Positions 52,023 through 64,000 of a DNA stretch of 64,000 nt are shown one piece after another. The translations under genes and the position numbers were made by a program. The stretch lies in the NCBI GenBank assembly GCA_003993805.1, contig RSEF01000001.1, positions 77,470,664 through 77,534,663 of the forward strand. Reading direction: 5' to 3'. The notes under the pieces were generated by a model. That model had not been told where the DNA came from. It was given only the letters and a program-made list of their open reading frames with translations, and made no database searches. How positions within the stretch are numbered: the stretch's first letter is position 1; every line of letters begins with the position of its first letter. The DNA is from Himantopus leucocephalus (Eukaryota; Chordata; Aves; Charadriiformes; Recurvirostridae).

Positions 52023-53669
52023 ACTCAGTGTTAAATTATCATTGCCACTTAATTTAATAAATGCCAAAGCTGCTACTGCCTCCAAAGATGGAAAAGGCAA
52101 GAATGGGAACAGGTAAGGAATGTTTTCAATGTTAAGTTTTAGCATTTTTCTTTGTACTTGAATATTTAGCAGTTAGCTTCAGGGACTGATGATCTTACTG
52201 TTCCAGTCCTATAAATGGGACGTTATGAGGAATCTCAAAAATGTAGAGTGAGAAAACTGTATCTAAAAACCTCATTTCTGACTGAAATAGCATATGCAAA
52301 ATTTCTGAGCAAAGTTGTCCTTCATACAAACGTGATATTGAAACTTCTAGCCTTTCTCTGCCAAAATGATTATGGCAGCAGAAATTTCAAACATATCATA
52401 ACAAAATCACCTTTTTCCCTGTCCCAGTTGCCATTAGCTTAAGTTTTTTGAGAGTGCCCAAAGGGGGGAAATAAAAGAAATCTAAGTTATTTCATTATCT
52501 AACGATACACACTGGAGCTTTGTGATATTTTCAGTCATGTTTAAGCAGGCAAAGGGACACTACATTGACTTTTGGTGAGATTACGGGCCCCATGATCAAG
52601 CTCCACTGAAAACAATGGGGTTGAAGTGTAAGTGTGCCTAAGAACGAAAGCCATAGGTGCCCAGCTGATTTGGCAGCTATATTCCTACTGAGATTAAGAC
52701 ATCACTTGTCCCAAAATCTGGCACTTACTACCTTACAGTGATTACCCCGCTTACAGAGTCAGAAGCACAAAACCCACAGGTTGCTCCTCTTCAATACAAA
52801 GTGATTTGGGTTAGCTACAACTCATCTTGTTCAGCTGTTCTTACATATTCTTGCACGCCTCACCTACCTGACTGTATCAGAGATGAGGTAACCAACTCAG
52901 CTGCAGACCAGGAACAAACAGTTCTCAGAGACAAGGAGATGGAAGAGGGATAACGTTGTTATTGAAGGACTATCCTGTTTCTACCGTTATTTTTTCTCTT
53001 CCCAAGATTACATGCTTTGCTATTTCTAATTTTGAAAGAAAAATGAAATTAGCCTGCAACTTAAAGGCATACAAAAAGCACACTAAGTATTAAAGAAATA
53101 AAAATGTAGCTTCCCTTAACTGGAGTGACTCCAAAATGTACTCATATTGGGGGTGGTGGTGAGGCGTTCATTAACAATTTTGTCAGGTGCACATATTTTA
53201 GAATAGGTGTTCTACTGATGTAAACACTTAAGTCAATGAAGTTTCATGTTCATGAAATAAAGCTATAATTAATGAAAGTTCAAATTCAAATGTGCAATTG
53301 CAAGAGATTACTAAAAAAAAGGTCTGGCAAAATGCAAGCCACCCCTAACTCTATGATCAACAGGATTGCATCAAGTCACTCAGTCATGCTAATTCATCCA
53401 GTTTTATTACTAGCTCTTCATTAACACTCACACTCTGTGTAATTATGCAAATATCTCTGAAGAAAAAAAAAATGTTCATTTCAAACCTGTTTTTTAGTTC
53501 TGGGGGAAGTGTAAAAACATTTGTTTTTCAGATGCTGAAAGGTAGCACCTATGAATATACCACCACTAACAGCATTTCATTAACTTAAACCGAACAGTTT
53601 CCTAGCATCAAGGTGGCCCAACATTTTTGTATACCTGAATCTAACTTTGACCTAATGCTGAAGTTCAGT
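52023..53669. other. Unique AT-rich sequence, no gene seen
   Basis: Nothing recognisable. Confidence 0.55.
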
Positions 53670-53732
53670 CTCCCCTGAGGAAGGGGTTAGACTTGGTGAA
53701 ATTCCTTCTGTCCTTGATTATCCTATGATATC
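53670..53732 (+). mobile_element. Probable CR1 3' tail remnant
   Basis: GAGGAAGGGGTTAGACTTGG, then TGAAATTCCTTCTGTCC and finally TTATCCTATGATA, follows the order of CR1 tails: GGGGGTTGGACTAGATGA, then TCCCTTCCAACC, then a TTCTATGATT repeat. The upstream body is not recognisable. Confidence 0.5.
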
Positions 53733-56700
53733 TTGTTGCTTAGGAAATACTCTGCTGTATTTGAGTCTCCAGTTTGGGGAACTGTATTGTCTTTCTGCTT
53801 GTAAATGTATGTCCTTTCCTCACGTACCGGGCATGTTTGGGATGTGAAGCCAAATAACAAAAGAGAAGCAGTGGTGTTGTCTTCTCTTGGAGAAAGAGGA
53901 AGATGGTGTGTGGAGGGGTGCTCCAGCGCAGGACTGAAGGTGTTGCCCTACCAAACGACCTGATGTGCCAGACTTTTCCCCTCTGCACGCAGAACTCAGA
54001 GTCTGCTCAAAGATCAGTGTTTATCTCATTGCTGACTACAGGAAGCAAAAGGGGACATGAAGATCATTTACTGCCAACTGGTTATCCCTAAAGCAATCAT
54101 AGTCATGTTTCCTACAAGAATCTCCAGCCTTTTGCAACCCTCTTAGATCCCACATCAGTCCACAAATCACAAGGGGCAGTGAACAAATCATGCATGTGTG
54201 GTTCCACTTCAATACAAAGACATCCTTGACATCCAAAGATGTTCCTGGAGTTGTTATGTTAAAGCATTGATCCTAAAAATGAAATATCTCTTCTGTTTGT
54301 CCCTTGAGACTGGCTGTGTCCATTACTCAGCACGTTGAAAACCGAACCTGAGGAACAGCCCAAGTAATTCTGATTAGTACCCAGACAAAAAAAAGAAAAA
54401 AAAATTACATTTCCTCTCTGCACTTTTCCTTTCCTACACAAAAATACAAGAGAGCTTAACATTATAATTAACTGTTCTGCTCACTGAACAGCTATAGGTT
54501 CAGGTTCAAGTTTGACTTAATTTTTAAGGCAAGTTTGGGTGGGTGGGATTTTCTTTTCCGTATTTGGGAAGATAAGGTCTGAAGTCTTGGCCACAGTGAA
54601 TGGAAGAACAAACCTTTCTGCCGTGTTGTGGGAGTGCCAAGTGGAGTGGAACTTCATTTAAGATAAGATGCCTGAATTATAGGTGCAACAGTGTTAAGTG
54701 AGCCATATGGCTGAATCTAAGGTGGGACACTACTTGGACAAAACCCGCTTTGCATGAATCTGAGGAATCTCCTCCCAAGTCTACATCCAGCTCTATATAT
54801 ATTCATCCAGATAACAATATTTGGCAAATGGGCACGTGACAGATATTTGGAGTTATTTGCCTCTTGAACTTGGATGATAACGTTATTTAGCAAATACATT
54901 TTTCACCTTATAAGTCACTAAGGAAGAGCTGGTTCTACTTAGGTCATGTTATTTCAACTTCTTAGGACACCATTGTGCATAAAAATACACACTCACTCTT
55001 CCCTCTGCCGGAAGAAGGACCAGTGCATAGCAGTAAATTCAAAAATAAGTGAACATATTATTATTATAAAGACAAGATTAACACAAAATGCTATATCTCT
55101 GGGCACGTGCACACATATACTTCATTGCTTCATGATCTCACTCCTCACAAAAAAAACAAACTGTTTAATTCTGATTTTTAAAGAGCAAAATCATTTGCTA
55201 TATTGAAACAGCCCATTCATCACATAAAGCATTTGATTCTGTCACCTCAAGTACTTGTTAAATCACTTCCAGCTGCTACAATCAAGGGCTAGGTACTTCC
55301 AAGGTCTGACACTTTCTGAGCTCTATTACACCTTTGAGTATGATTCTTCAATCCAATTCTAGCCTTCATAATAATCAAGTGCCCACTCCACTTAACTTCA
55401 AGGCAACTGGGGAACCTGGAATTCTCCATATATGCCTGTATCTGATTTTCAATCAAATCTCTTCAACCCAAGACTGAAAGCTCCTGAATATCAGCTAAGT
55501 ATTAAAATGGCATCATTTGCAACTGCAGCAGTGTCATCAGTAGCACTTCCATTGTTAAGCTCCTGTTTTTCCGAGGTCCAAAGCAGTGTGTTTAGACCGA
55601 GGCTGAAATTAAATATACAAGGCAGAATTTAACTGCAAGCATGCACAGTGCTTGCTGTACATAAGCAAAGTCTCTCTGCTCACAAAATTTGGTTACGTGG
55701 GTCTTAACTAACCTGCTGCATGTTGCTAAATTATGCTTTGCGTGCTTACAAATGGGGGAGTCACACACACCATAAACACCGAAACGCAGAGGTTAGTAAG
55801 AAAGTGTGACGCTGGCTGTTACCACGTCGCTTGTAACATTAACCTCAGGGCTGAAACACTAACATGAGTCATTCTGAAGGAAGCATCATTACACATAGGA
55901 ATTTTTCCCATTTCTATTGCATGAGCTGGAATAATGTCTCTCGGTTTTCCCTTTCTTTCCCTCAAAGCATTAGCTCCTGTCCACCTCAGGAGAGAGGCAC
56001 TCAGACGCATTATTGCACAGTGATTCCCGAGACCCTGCAACTGTTAGTATGACATGAGATACACATAGATTACTTGAATATCCCTGTCCCCTGCATCCTT
56101 GATCAGCGTCGCCTATATTTGCCTGCTTGTGCAATCCTGCAGTTGAAAAGCCCTGGCTGTGCTTTCTTTTTCTTCCAAAGAAAAATCAGATTTCTGTTAT
56201 GACAACCTGGAGAAAGAGACAGCAAGGAAAGTGGGACAGCAACGCAGTTCTCCACAGACACTGACTAAGGAATCCCACAGAACTTCAATTTTCTTTTCTT
56301 CTGACAGAAGAGGAAAAAACCCCGCACTAGAGAACAGATGACATCTAGCCTCCCTTTCTCTAGCGCCAGCTAGTACACTGCTGAAATATTTATACCTTTA
56401 ATAAAAATAAAATAATAATAAAAAAATATAAATCCCAAATCCTAAAATACCTCTCACAAGAGCAGCAGCACAGGGCAGACCTTGTGTAGCTCCGCTTCAT
56501 GTGGTTTCGTGTACTGTGTTTGGTTTCTTTCATCTAGTAAGGCACAAAGGGAAGTTTAATCTTTTTCTTGTGGTTGACTCATTCCTCCAGCACTTTCAGG
56601 TACTAATTCTCTAGGGGCTAATAAAACTGAAGTTCCCACTGCAGTCTTTCCATGAGGGGGACACTTGTGGGACTTTGCCCACTTTCTTGAAACTTTTAGG

Positions 56701-59700
56701 GACAAAGTGTCCTCAAAATTGTTCCTCTCTGCAATATGGTTAAAATTAGACAACGTACTCAATAGTTATTAGCAGGGGCGGACAGACAGGAATTCCAAAG
56801 CCTAAGTTTTTCAGATCAACTTAAAAAGGGTCAAGACTTGCAGAAGACTTTTTATTTGGTTATGGGTAGCAGCACAAAGGATTTTTTTGTTTAGTGTGCC
56901 AGTTACACTATTTAGAGCACTTCAGAAAGTTTTCTGCTGATTTCCCTGAATTTTTTTTTAAAGCCCTCTCCCTTTCAAAATAACATATTTTTATTTCCTT
57001 ATGGCAAAATCTTCAAATTCTTCCAACGCAATTAGCTTAGTAGCTTGGCTGCCTAAATATTGTTGGACAGATTTAACTAAGCATCAGAACTGATTGTATG
57101 AAACATTTTTAAGAAATACTGTTTCCTTTATTAAAAAAACAAAAACAAAACCAAACCAACCCATTCCTATACTTTACTCTGAATGTTACAGGCAATCTGA
57201 ATACATTTTACATGCAAAGCTGAATATCCAAAGGAAGTGCACACCAGCTAAAATTTAAGGTGTTGAAGAACACTATCAATACTTTTTGAACTAAAAGCTT
57301 CCTGTCTTATGTCAGAAAAGCAATACTCTTAGAGCAAATGTATAAAATAAGGCATTTAATTTTAAGTCGGGTATTTTTTCCAGACAATTTTTGATTGGCA
57401 CTCAAACTGCTTCTGCTCAAAAGGGTTGTGCTACTGACATCAGGAGGGGCAGGAGCACACTCAGTGTCCCTTTAATCCTTTCAGACTGGGAGCTGGAAAT
57501 TCCAGATGCAGCACTCCTCGCTGCTAATAGGCACACAAAAGCTGTTTGGTGACAGTAAAGAGAAAGAAGCAAGGGATACGGACACCATGAAGTGTAGATG
57601 AGAAGAGCTAAGGTTTGACACAGATGCATTGACTGCTGCCCTGAAAGAGAGGAAAAAAAACAAAGCAATATAGCCTTTTCTAGCCTAGTGAATGAATAAA
57701 TAGAAGATGACAGAAAGTCTTTTGGATGCTTATGAATGTCAAATACTTTTAAGTGGCTGCCTTTCCTTGTCACTTAACATTAAGAAGCCATATAAAAATA
57801 CACTTATGCTCAGTCATTTGGCTAGGGACATAAGGCTTAGCTGACTTATAACTTCAATGCTGATTAGATACAAATGTTAAGGTTGTCTTTTCTTTTAAAA
57901 CAGCACCCCCACCCTCCCTTGCTAGTTTATCCATTATCTTTGTATAGTTCTCCCACCATCTGTGTGTATTACTTAAATAGATTAACAAGTAGAATTGTAA
58001 ATTAGTCCCAAAAGAAACCCTTTCAAACTCAAGTTCTGTTGTTTTTTCTTTATCATTATTATTTTTCCTTCCCCAAAAAGGTGCCTGTAATGGATATATA
58101 CATGAACACATTCCTCCGGAAGGTTTTGCAAACCAATCATTATAGCATTTTGCTGGTGCATGAAAACAAAACAACCTAACAACAAGTGAAAGCAACTAAT
58201 CCTTCCCAACTAGAGATGTAAATTTTGCTTTCTAAGCACAAGGAGTAACTGATCAGAAAAAGAAAATAATTATTATTTCCCATTCTCCCATTAGAAATTT
58301 CCATCCTTTCATTGGTGCTAAGATGTAAATTAACTCTTTGGTGACTATTCACAGACTGAGTGAGCAGGAATAGGTGGTCCTAATCAAAACAGGAATAAGC
58401 ATCAAAGGCCAGAAAGTCTGTAATGATGTCAAACAGCTGGACCTGGCGTTGTCTGTGAAAGCTGATTGGCTGGTTCTAATTCTGACACAATAGATGAGAA
58501 GACCCAGAAAGGAACCAAACAGCACGGTTTGTACCAGTAAGGAGTTAAAGGGTTCCTGCTTGTAACAGTGAACTGTGTTATTACTAATTAGGGAAAGGAA
58601 TTATTTTTATCTTCTTCCCCTGTGCCAAGAAGGCATAGTTCAGCTGCACCATTCAAATCTGTCTCTGTCACTGCTTCTCCCTCCCCCCTTCAAATTTGCT
58701 CATCTGCATGAGCAGATTCTTTACTTTTTGCCACTCAAACTCATCTCTGCAGTGTATCTATATCAATAGCTTTATACTAAAACTAAATCCCAATGAAGGT
58801 GTTTGGGTAGCTGCAGTCATTTCAAGGCCACTTAAAAAAAGTCCCAAACAAAAAACAACCAGTGTACCAACTAACAACAAAAAAAACCACCCCAAAACCC
58901 CACCACTCCTGGAGACCTCATATTACTGAGAGTTTTAGACTAAGGAGAGATGTTCACAAGGTTTTTAAAGGGACAGAGACAAAGCCCAAGCCCAGCTGAG
59001 GTCCTGTGCAGATATGTTGTTTCAGAGCATTATAGCATTAAAAGAGAGTATTAAATACGCAGCAGAATGGTAGGATGAGCCCCCCACCGTCATGTTACTC
59101 TTTTCCCTTTCCAATAAGTTCCTATTAAAACACGGTGCCTTAAACTAATATTCTTTGCTTCAAGTTTATGTGATTACAAGTTCAATTGAATTGTATTTTT
59201 ACGTTTTTTTTCCCCCTGTGTCACTGTGGGTTGGAGTTCAGTTATGTGCAGTACAGAGAGGACAAGGCAGGAGTTTACCACTGACATGGCAGGTCTGGCT
59301 TCTTGCCACATACGTGAGAGACTTGGAGGTGAAGGTAAATAGTGATGACAAAGAGCTCATCACAAACATGACCTGCTGGCAGTACTGAATTGAGAGGTAG
59401 CAAAACCAAAATACAGTTGTAAAGACCTGTGAAATAATTTCATAACAGTAACATATAAACATAATGAACTAGCAAATTAAATTCCATGCACATGGTGAAA
59501 AACAAGCCATCCCCTCATCTCACAGTGACTGTATGCTAGCTATTACCCCTAAGGGACAGAATCTTGGAGCTATTTTAGCTAGTTCAGTAAATACACCACC
59601 TCAGAGTTTACTAGTGATCAAACAAGCAGACAATGTTAAGAATGAGATGAACAGCGAAGAAACCAGAAATCATTGCCATGACACTGTATAAATGCACTGT

Positions 59701-60799
59701 GCATTCACATCTCAAATCATCTATGCAGTTCTGGTGTCCTCTCTCAACAAGGATATAACAGAATGAGAAAAACATCATGGCAGGAAGGCAATAAGGGGTA
59801 GCAAAAGTTACACATCTTCTATTCAAGGAGTGATTCAATAGGATTCTTCATAAAGGAAGAGGTGGCAGAGAGAAGGCAATAAACATGAGAGGCACAGACA
59901 AGAGACACAAAGTGACTAGCCAACGATTATTCACAATTTCTCAGTTTGAGCTGAAAAAGATTGAATGAAGTTGTCTTAAAAAAAAAAAAAGGTATTTTTT
60001 TTTTACCCCTCCCCACAAAACAAGCTGCTCACTGGCACAAGACATTACGTTTGTTTTTGTTTTGTTTTTTTTTTTCTTCTTCTCCTTACATTAATTTGTC
60101 TAACCCTTCTCAACTTTTTGTCATTATCAATCAGTGGCTATTAAAACAAAGATGTAAAACCTTAGGCTCATGAAGACCCAAATTAGCCGAGAGCATAAAA
60201 CGGAGGACACATCAATGAGTGCTTTGTCATTCATGGTCACTGCCAGGGGCTGAACACGAGGCTAGAGGGGGTCTCCATTTTTCACTAAGAATGAGATTCC
60301 CAAACACTCATGTACTTTTTCTGAAGGTTGCCAAATATGTGGATTGTATGAAAATAGGCGTGTATTAGCAAGACTAGGTCCAACTGCCAAATACTATGAA
60401 GTATTAGTGTTCCTTGGGGGTTGGGAGAGGGAGGATAGGGAGAGTGAGAAAGTGTCTTCTAGATCAAGTTTTGTTTAATAACACATAGATTGTAACATGA
60501 TGGACTCCCTCAATCCCGTAAGTTTTTCAGACCTTCCACTGCACAAACTGGTGGGACGTGCCTTGTGAAAACCACACAAAATTACTGTTGTCCCATCTTG
60601 TGAAAGATACTATTATTTGGTAACAGGATACAGTGCTGCAAGTAACGGTAGAAAGTGCAATACAATATAGATAATCAGGCACTTGAGTTCAGAAATGTTA
60701 ATCAAAGGCTAGAACAATGCTATGAAGGGTGACCGTTCTTGGAGAAGGAACTGCTAAACGTTAAGGAAAGCTAAAAAATGATTTTGATCTAGACCAGAT
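53733..60799. other. Seven kilobases of unique AT-rich sequence, no gene seen
   Basis: No protein similarity, RNA gene or repeat family recognised. Low-complexity patches include an A/T-rich stretch at 56400-56432 and A13/T10 runs facing each other at 59978-60004. Open frames stay at or below 118 codons and overlap on both strands. Confidence 0.55.
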
Positions 60800-61582
60800 A
60801 CACCCGTGGAGGGACTGCAGCCACAGGTATGACCACGTTGGAGCAGGTTTACTTCTGAAGGGACTGTGGCTGCAAGTAAGGCCACGCTGGAGTAGGTATA
60901 TCTCTGAAGGCATTGAGGCCCATGGACAAGGCCATGCTGGAACAGGTGCACCTCAAAGTGACTGTGGCTGTAGATAAATGTATGCTGCAGCAGTTATAAC
61001 CATGAAGAGACAGAGGTGCATAGATAAGGGTCCACTTGGAGCAGGTACAACCCTCAGGGGCTGCAGTCTGTGGCTGAGTCCAAGCTGGAGCAGGGGCAAG
61101 TGGGGAGTTCATTACAATGTTAAACGCTATAACCTGGCCCAAAGGGACCAGGGGTGGAGATTGCAATGGAAATACCTTTAAATTGTTGTAACCCATAATT
61201 TGAGTTGCATGTTATAGGAATTACTATAGCAGGAATCACCTGAACCAATGGATGACAACCCTTACAAGAAGCAGTGCAAGTGCGGCAGTGACCCGATCTG
61301 AGCCGGCTTTGGTGCCCAATGACTCCATGCAACACACAATCTCTCCTGTCCTGGGTGACCACCATAACAGACGGAGTACAAAGTCATGGACTAAATGAAC
61401 TCAACAGATGTTTTGTGGACATTTTAAAGACATTTTTGGGGGTTGGTCCATAGACTAAGGGAACAATATCTGTGTATTACATCAAATAATGGGAAGGGGG
61501 TTGGTGATTAATGAGGTTGCATTGGACAGTATGGTACCTGAGCATTCCTTACCATTTATGGTATGGAATAACAGGTGGAGAA
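60800..61582 (+). mobile_element. 3' end of the internal region of an ERVL-like endogenous retrovirus
   Basis: This non-coding stretch runs directly into the LTR at 61583. It comprises a tandem array (60808-61103), then a stretch including TGGCCCAAAGGGACCAGGGG near 61136 and GGGAAGGGGGTTGGTGATTA near 61491, and ends with purine-rich GGTGGAGAA (61574-61582) where a polypurine tract should sit. I recall the same order upstream of the 3' LTR in avian ERVL-like elements, but I have not aligned it. No gag, pol or env motif is present, and open frames are short and broken. The left edge is uncertain by some tens of bases. The remainder of the provirus and its 5' LTR are absent, so this is a 5'-truncated or deleted copy. 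Confidence 0.72.
60808..61103 (+). repeat. Six-unit minisatellite of about 49 bp inside the ERV 3' region
   Basis: Six diverged units start at 60808, 60857, 60906, 60954, 61004 and 61055, with lengths of 48 to 51 bp. Each follows the pattern GAAGGGACTG, a TGTGGCTG-like part, AAGGCCACGC and then TGGAGCAGGT. The units differ at many positions, so the array is old or was already diverse in the parent element. Confidence 0.88.
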
Positions 61583-62145
61583 TGTGCTGGGATAGAGTTA
61601 GTTTTCTTCATAGTAGCTAGTATGGGTCTATGTTTTGGATTTCTGCTGAAAACCGTGTTGATAATACAGTGATTACACAGAATCAAGACCTTTTCTGCTC
61701 TTCACCCCACCCCACCATCGAGTAGGCTGGGGGTGCACAAGAAGTTGGAAGGGGACACAGCTGGGACAGCTGACCCCAACTGATCAGAAAGTTATTCCAT
61801 ACCAATATGTCGTCATGCTTAGCATATGAAGATGGGGGAAGAAGAAGGAAAGGGAAGGTGTTCAGAGTTATGATGTTTGTCTTCCCAAGTAACCATTATG
61901 TGTGAAGAAGCCCTGCTGTCCTGGAGATGGCTGAACACCTGCCTGCTAGTGGAAAGTAGTAAATTAATTCCTTGCTTTGCTTTGCTTGTGTGCATGGTTT
62001 TTGCTTTACCTATTAAAATGCCTTTATCTCAACACGTGTGTTTTCTCATTTTTACTCATCCGATTGTCTCCTCCATCCCACCGGGGCGGGGAGCGAGCAA
62101 GCAGCTGTGCGGTACTTAGTTGCTGGCTGGGATTAAACCATGACA
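61583..62145 (+). mobile_element. 3' LTR of an avian ERVL-like endogenous retrovirus
   Basis: This 563-bp LTR begins TGTGCTGGGATAGAGTTAG and ends GGCTGGGATTAAACCATGACA, giving TG...CA ends. It shares ordered blocks with the solo LTR at 14555: GGGATAGAGTTA, a GTTGATAA-like stretch, GACAGCTGACC, TTATTCCATACC and the closing GCTGGCTGGGATTAAACC. Compared with that LTR it lacks the TTTCAGC part of the opening and a segment around 14659-14681. The TATA position reads TATGAA (61824-61829), so the core promoter is probably weakened. ATTAAA at 62012-62017 is the likely polyadenylation signal. Internal sequence lies only on the 5' side. No clear target duplication can be tested because the 5' end is missing. 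Confidence 0.88.
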
Positions 62146-63497
62146 GATCTTTTGATCGGTGGACAATCGACATTGTGCATTCATTACATTAATTTTTTCC
62201 TGTGTTCAGTATGCATTAGGTTTTCCAATATAAATTGTGTTACCTATATAATCAGCTGAAGAGAACTAACGCCATTAGAAGACAATGACTTTAGCAACAC
62301 TCTGCCCTTCTGAGTAGAACAGGAGGGGTGCAGACCCACCTCACTACAGAGCTGGGGGACCAAGCACAAGCCACCTCCCTAGAACATTGCTTTCTGCCTT
62401 GGGTACTGTTCTGCAAAATAAAGTTAATTATACATTTCTCCCTTCGTTTTTACAGAGCCCTTTGAACTGCACTCCTGAAAAGCCATTGAAGAGCAAGGCA
62501 TTAGAGATCAAAACCAGGCTAGAACTGCAAACACAGATCCATCATCCATGAAAGTTTTGATTTGGACCTCAACTTCACACTTCGCTCCTTTCTATCAGTT
62601 GCGCTGGCTGAGGATGTAAATATCCCCACAAGCTTCAAGAAGGTTCAGATACAAACCTGAAAGTGAACTTTTTGGCTCCTGCCCTTCTTTTTATTTTAAA
62701 GCTCATCTCAACAGCAGTCTCCTGCATGTGGTACATTCTCATTGAAGTGCATATTTTCCCATGTAATACCAAGCACTTCAAAGCACACTCCCTTCTTTCT
62801 TTACTGCTCATTGGCTTCATTGGTGAACAGCAACTAAGTTGCTAGTATTATGTCTGGCTTCTACTTCGATACAACATCAAAGGGACATATGTATATTTTA
62901 AAGAATTACAAGTAGAGCTGTGCAAAACTTGCCTTACAAGCCCCAAACCTTAGTAGTATGTTTGTATCTTCACCTTTCTTTATATTATCCTTTTCATGCT
63001 CTGTCTTAGGATCACAGAAAAACTGTTGATAGAACAGCCCCAATTATCCCAAATAAAACCAAGATACTTTAAAGGTTCAGATAACGAAGGACGTCCTTGG
63101 TGTGCATAGGCACTGGGGAGACTAATGTTCCAGTTAAGAAGGAATGCCAAATAATCACACAAATAATATATGCCTGAAGTTTGTTACATGCTTGGTTTCC
63201 TTCCTTCTTACACTGTCTGATGTGTATTCCCCCAAGTTCTCTCATTCTCTCCAAATCATTTGCATGACTATTCTGCCTCCCTGAAATAACAACACAAAAG
63301 TACTCCCCGCCCCGCAAAAAAGCAACTCATAAACCATTTGAGAAGTTTTTAAACATACACTTGACATTTTTGAGTTTAGGGATGCAAGTGGAGGTTTTTG
63401 CTGAAGCTGTTTACCTAAAGGTACTTTAGGTGCCCCCATTACTGGGTCACCATGCAGTAGCTACCATTCTTTCAATCTTTCATGTACTTATCTTTTC
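62146..63497. other. Unique AT-rich sequence, no gene seen
   Basis: No gene or repeat recognised to the right of the LTR. Confidence 0.55.
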
Positions 63498-63575
63498 AAT
63501 ACCCCATGGGAAGTCAAGAAGTGCTATTATCTCTGGTTTATAATCAGGTAAATGAAGACAAGAGAAGCAAAAAGC
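63498..63575 (-). repeat. MIR-like SINE remnant, reverse orientation
   Basis: The plus strand reads ATACCCCATGGGAAGTCAAG, GTGCTATTATCTC, then TAATCAGGTAAATGAAGACA and AGAGAAGC. This parallels the reverse complement of MIR: ACCCTATGAGGTAGGTAC, TATTATTATCCCC, ACAGATGAGGAAACTGAGGC and ACAGAGAGG. It is diverged and assigned by eye. Confidence 0.45.
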
Positions 63576-64000
63576 ACGGTTTCCGAAAGTACTTTAGATC
63601 CTAAATCACTTAACCCTCATTACAAGCAGTGTTGTGCTGTGCTTCAGCAACAGTATGGCTAAGCCAGGAGCCTTTTCTGTACAGCTCACTGGGACACAGC
63701 AGAGTGCTCCTCCGGGGAGCAGCCTACCCGCTGTTTCTGGAAAAAGAAATGTTAGAGATGTTTACATCTCACTACACTTAAACCAGAAAGGCCTTTTTGA
63801 GAACAGCTGACAGTTTTCAGGCCACAATTTGAAATGTTTGCAGAGTATCGCACTGTATTACAGCATTCCTACTCACTCATGATTCTTGCACCGTTCTGGC
63901 TTTCTGCTGCAGACAAGTCCTGTTAAGTGATACTTTGAGTTTGTAAATGCCATTTAGGCTGTGCAACACAAGTGTTCCTGAAAGTTTTACCCTTGCACAA
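63576..64000. other. Unique sequence, no gene seen
   Basis: Nothing recognisable up to the right end of the window. Confidence 0.55.

Noticed and set aside
57417..57773. 118-codon minus-strand open frame
   Set aside because: No domain or signal. A second minus-strand frame overlaps it in another phase.
60808..61103. CRISPR-like array
   Set aside because: The units are contiguous diverged tandem repeats without unique spacers, and the sequence is vertebrate.

Overview
This window looks like non-coding nuclear DNA from a bird. It is AT-rich, has no recognisable protein-coding exon and few repeats. The identifiable repeats are the avian kinds: CR1 LINE fragments (195-1476, 13800-14010, 46473-47187, plus two short tails) and two LTRs of the avian ERVL-like group (14555-15093 and 61583-62145). 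The second LTR is still attached to the 3' end of its internal region. Scattered MIR-like (CORE-SINE) remnants fit an old amniote background. The species and chromosome cannot be read from the sequence. Family names come from pattern recall, not a database search.

Layout. 0-1.5 kb: an old, heavily mutated CR1 3' end on the plus strand. 1.5-8.9 kb: plain AT-rich DNA with two MIR-like scraps. 8.9-10.1 kb: the compositional outlier, a GC- and CpG-richer block with two 162-bp direct copies around a 46-bp G-rich run and one ambiguous base. 10-14 kb: unique sequence, a MIR remnant and an isolated piece of CR1 reverse transcriptase on the minus strand. 14.6-15.1 kb: a solo LTR with near-matching 5-bp target duplications. 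15-33.7 kb: mostly featureless, with an ancient retroposon-like tail near 17.1 kb, a TAA microsatellite near 19.8 kb and a GC-richer block near 27 kb with a TATA-like box beside a splice-donor-like site. 33,712-33,811: exactly 100 N inside a poly-T tract, a scaffold gap. 33.8-46.4 kb: unique sequence with weak SINE and CR1 traces and one CTCF-like site. 46.5-47.2 kb: the best-preserved CR1 piece, minus strand, oddly lacking its 3' end. 47.2-60.8 kb: unique sequence with one orphan TATA box near 48.8 kb. 60.8-62.1 kb: the 3' end of an ERVL-like provirus, consisting of a six-unit array of about 49 bp, internal sequence and an LTR. 62.1-64 kb: unique sequence with a MIR-like trace.

No genes work together here. 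The open frames on both strands are short, mutually overlapping and about as long as expected by chance in 64 kb. The only protein homology I can support is decayed CR1 reverse transcriptase. The window is best read as intergenic or deep intronic sequence. I found no convincing new system. The points most worth checking are the duplicated GC-rich block at 8.9-10.1 kb, the LTR with an intact core promoter, and the promoter-like spots near 27.1 and 48.8 kb.
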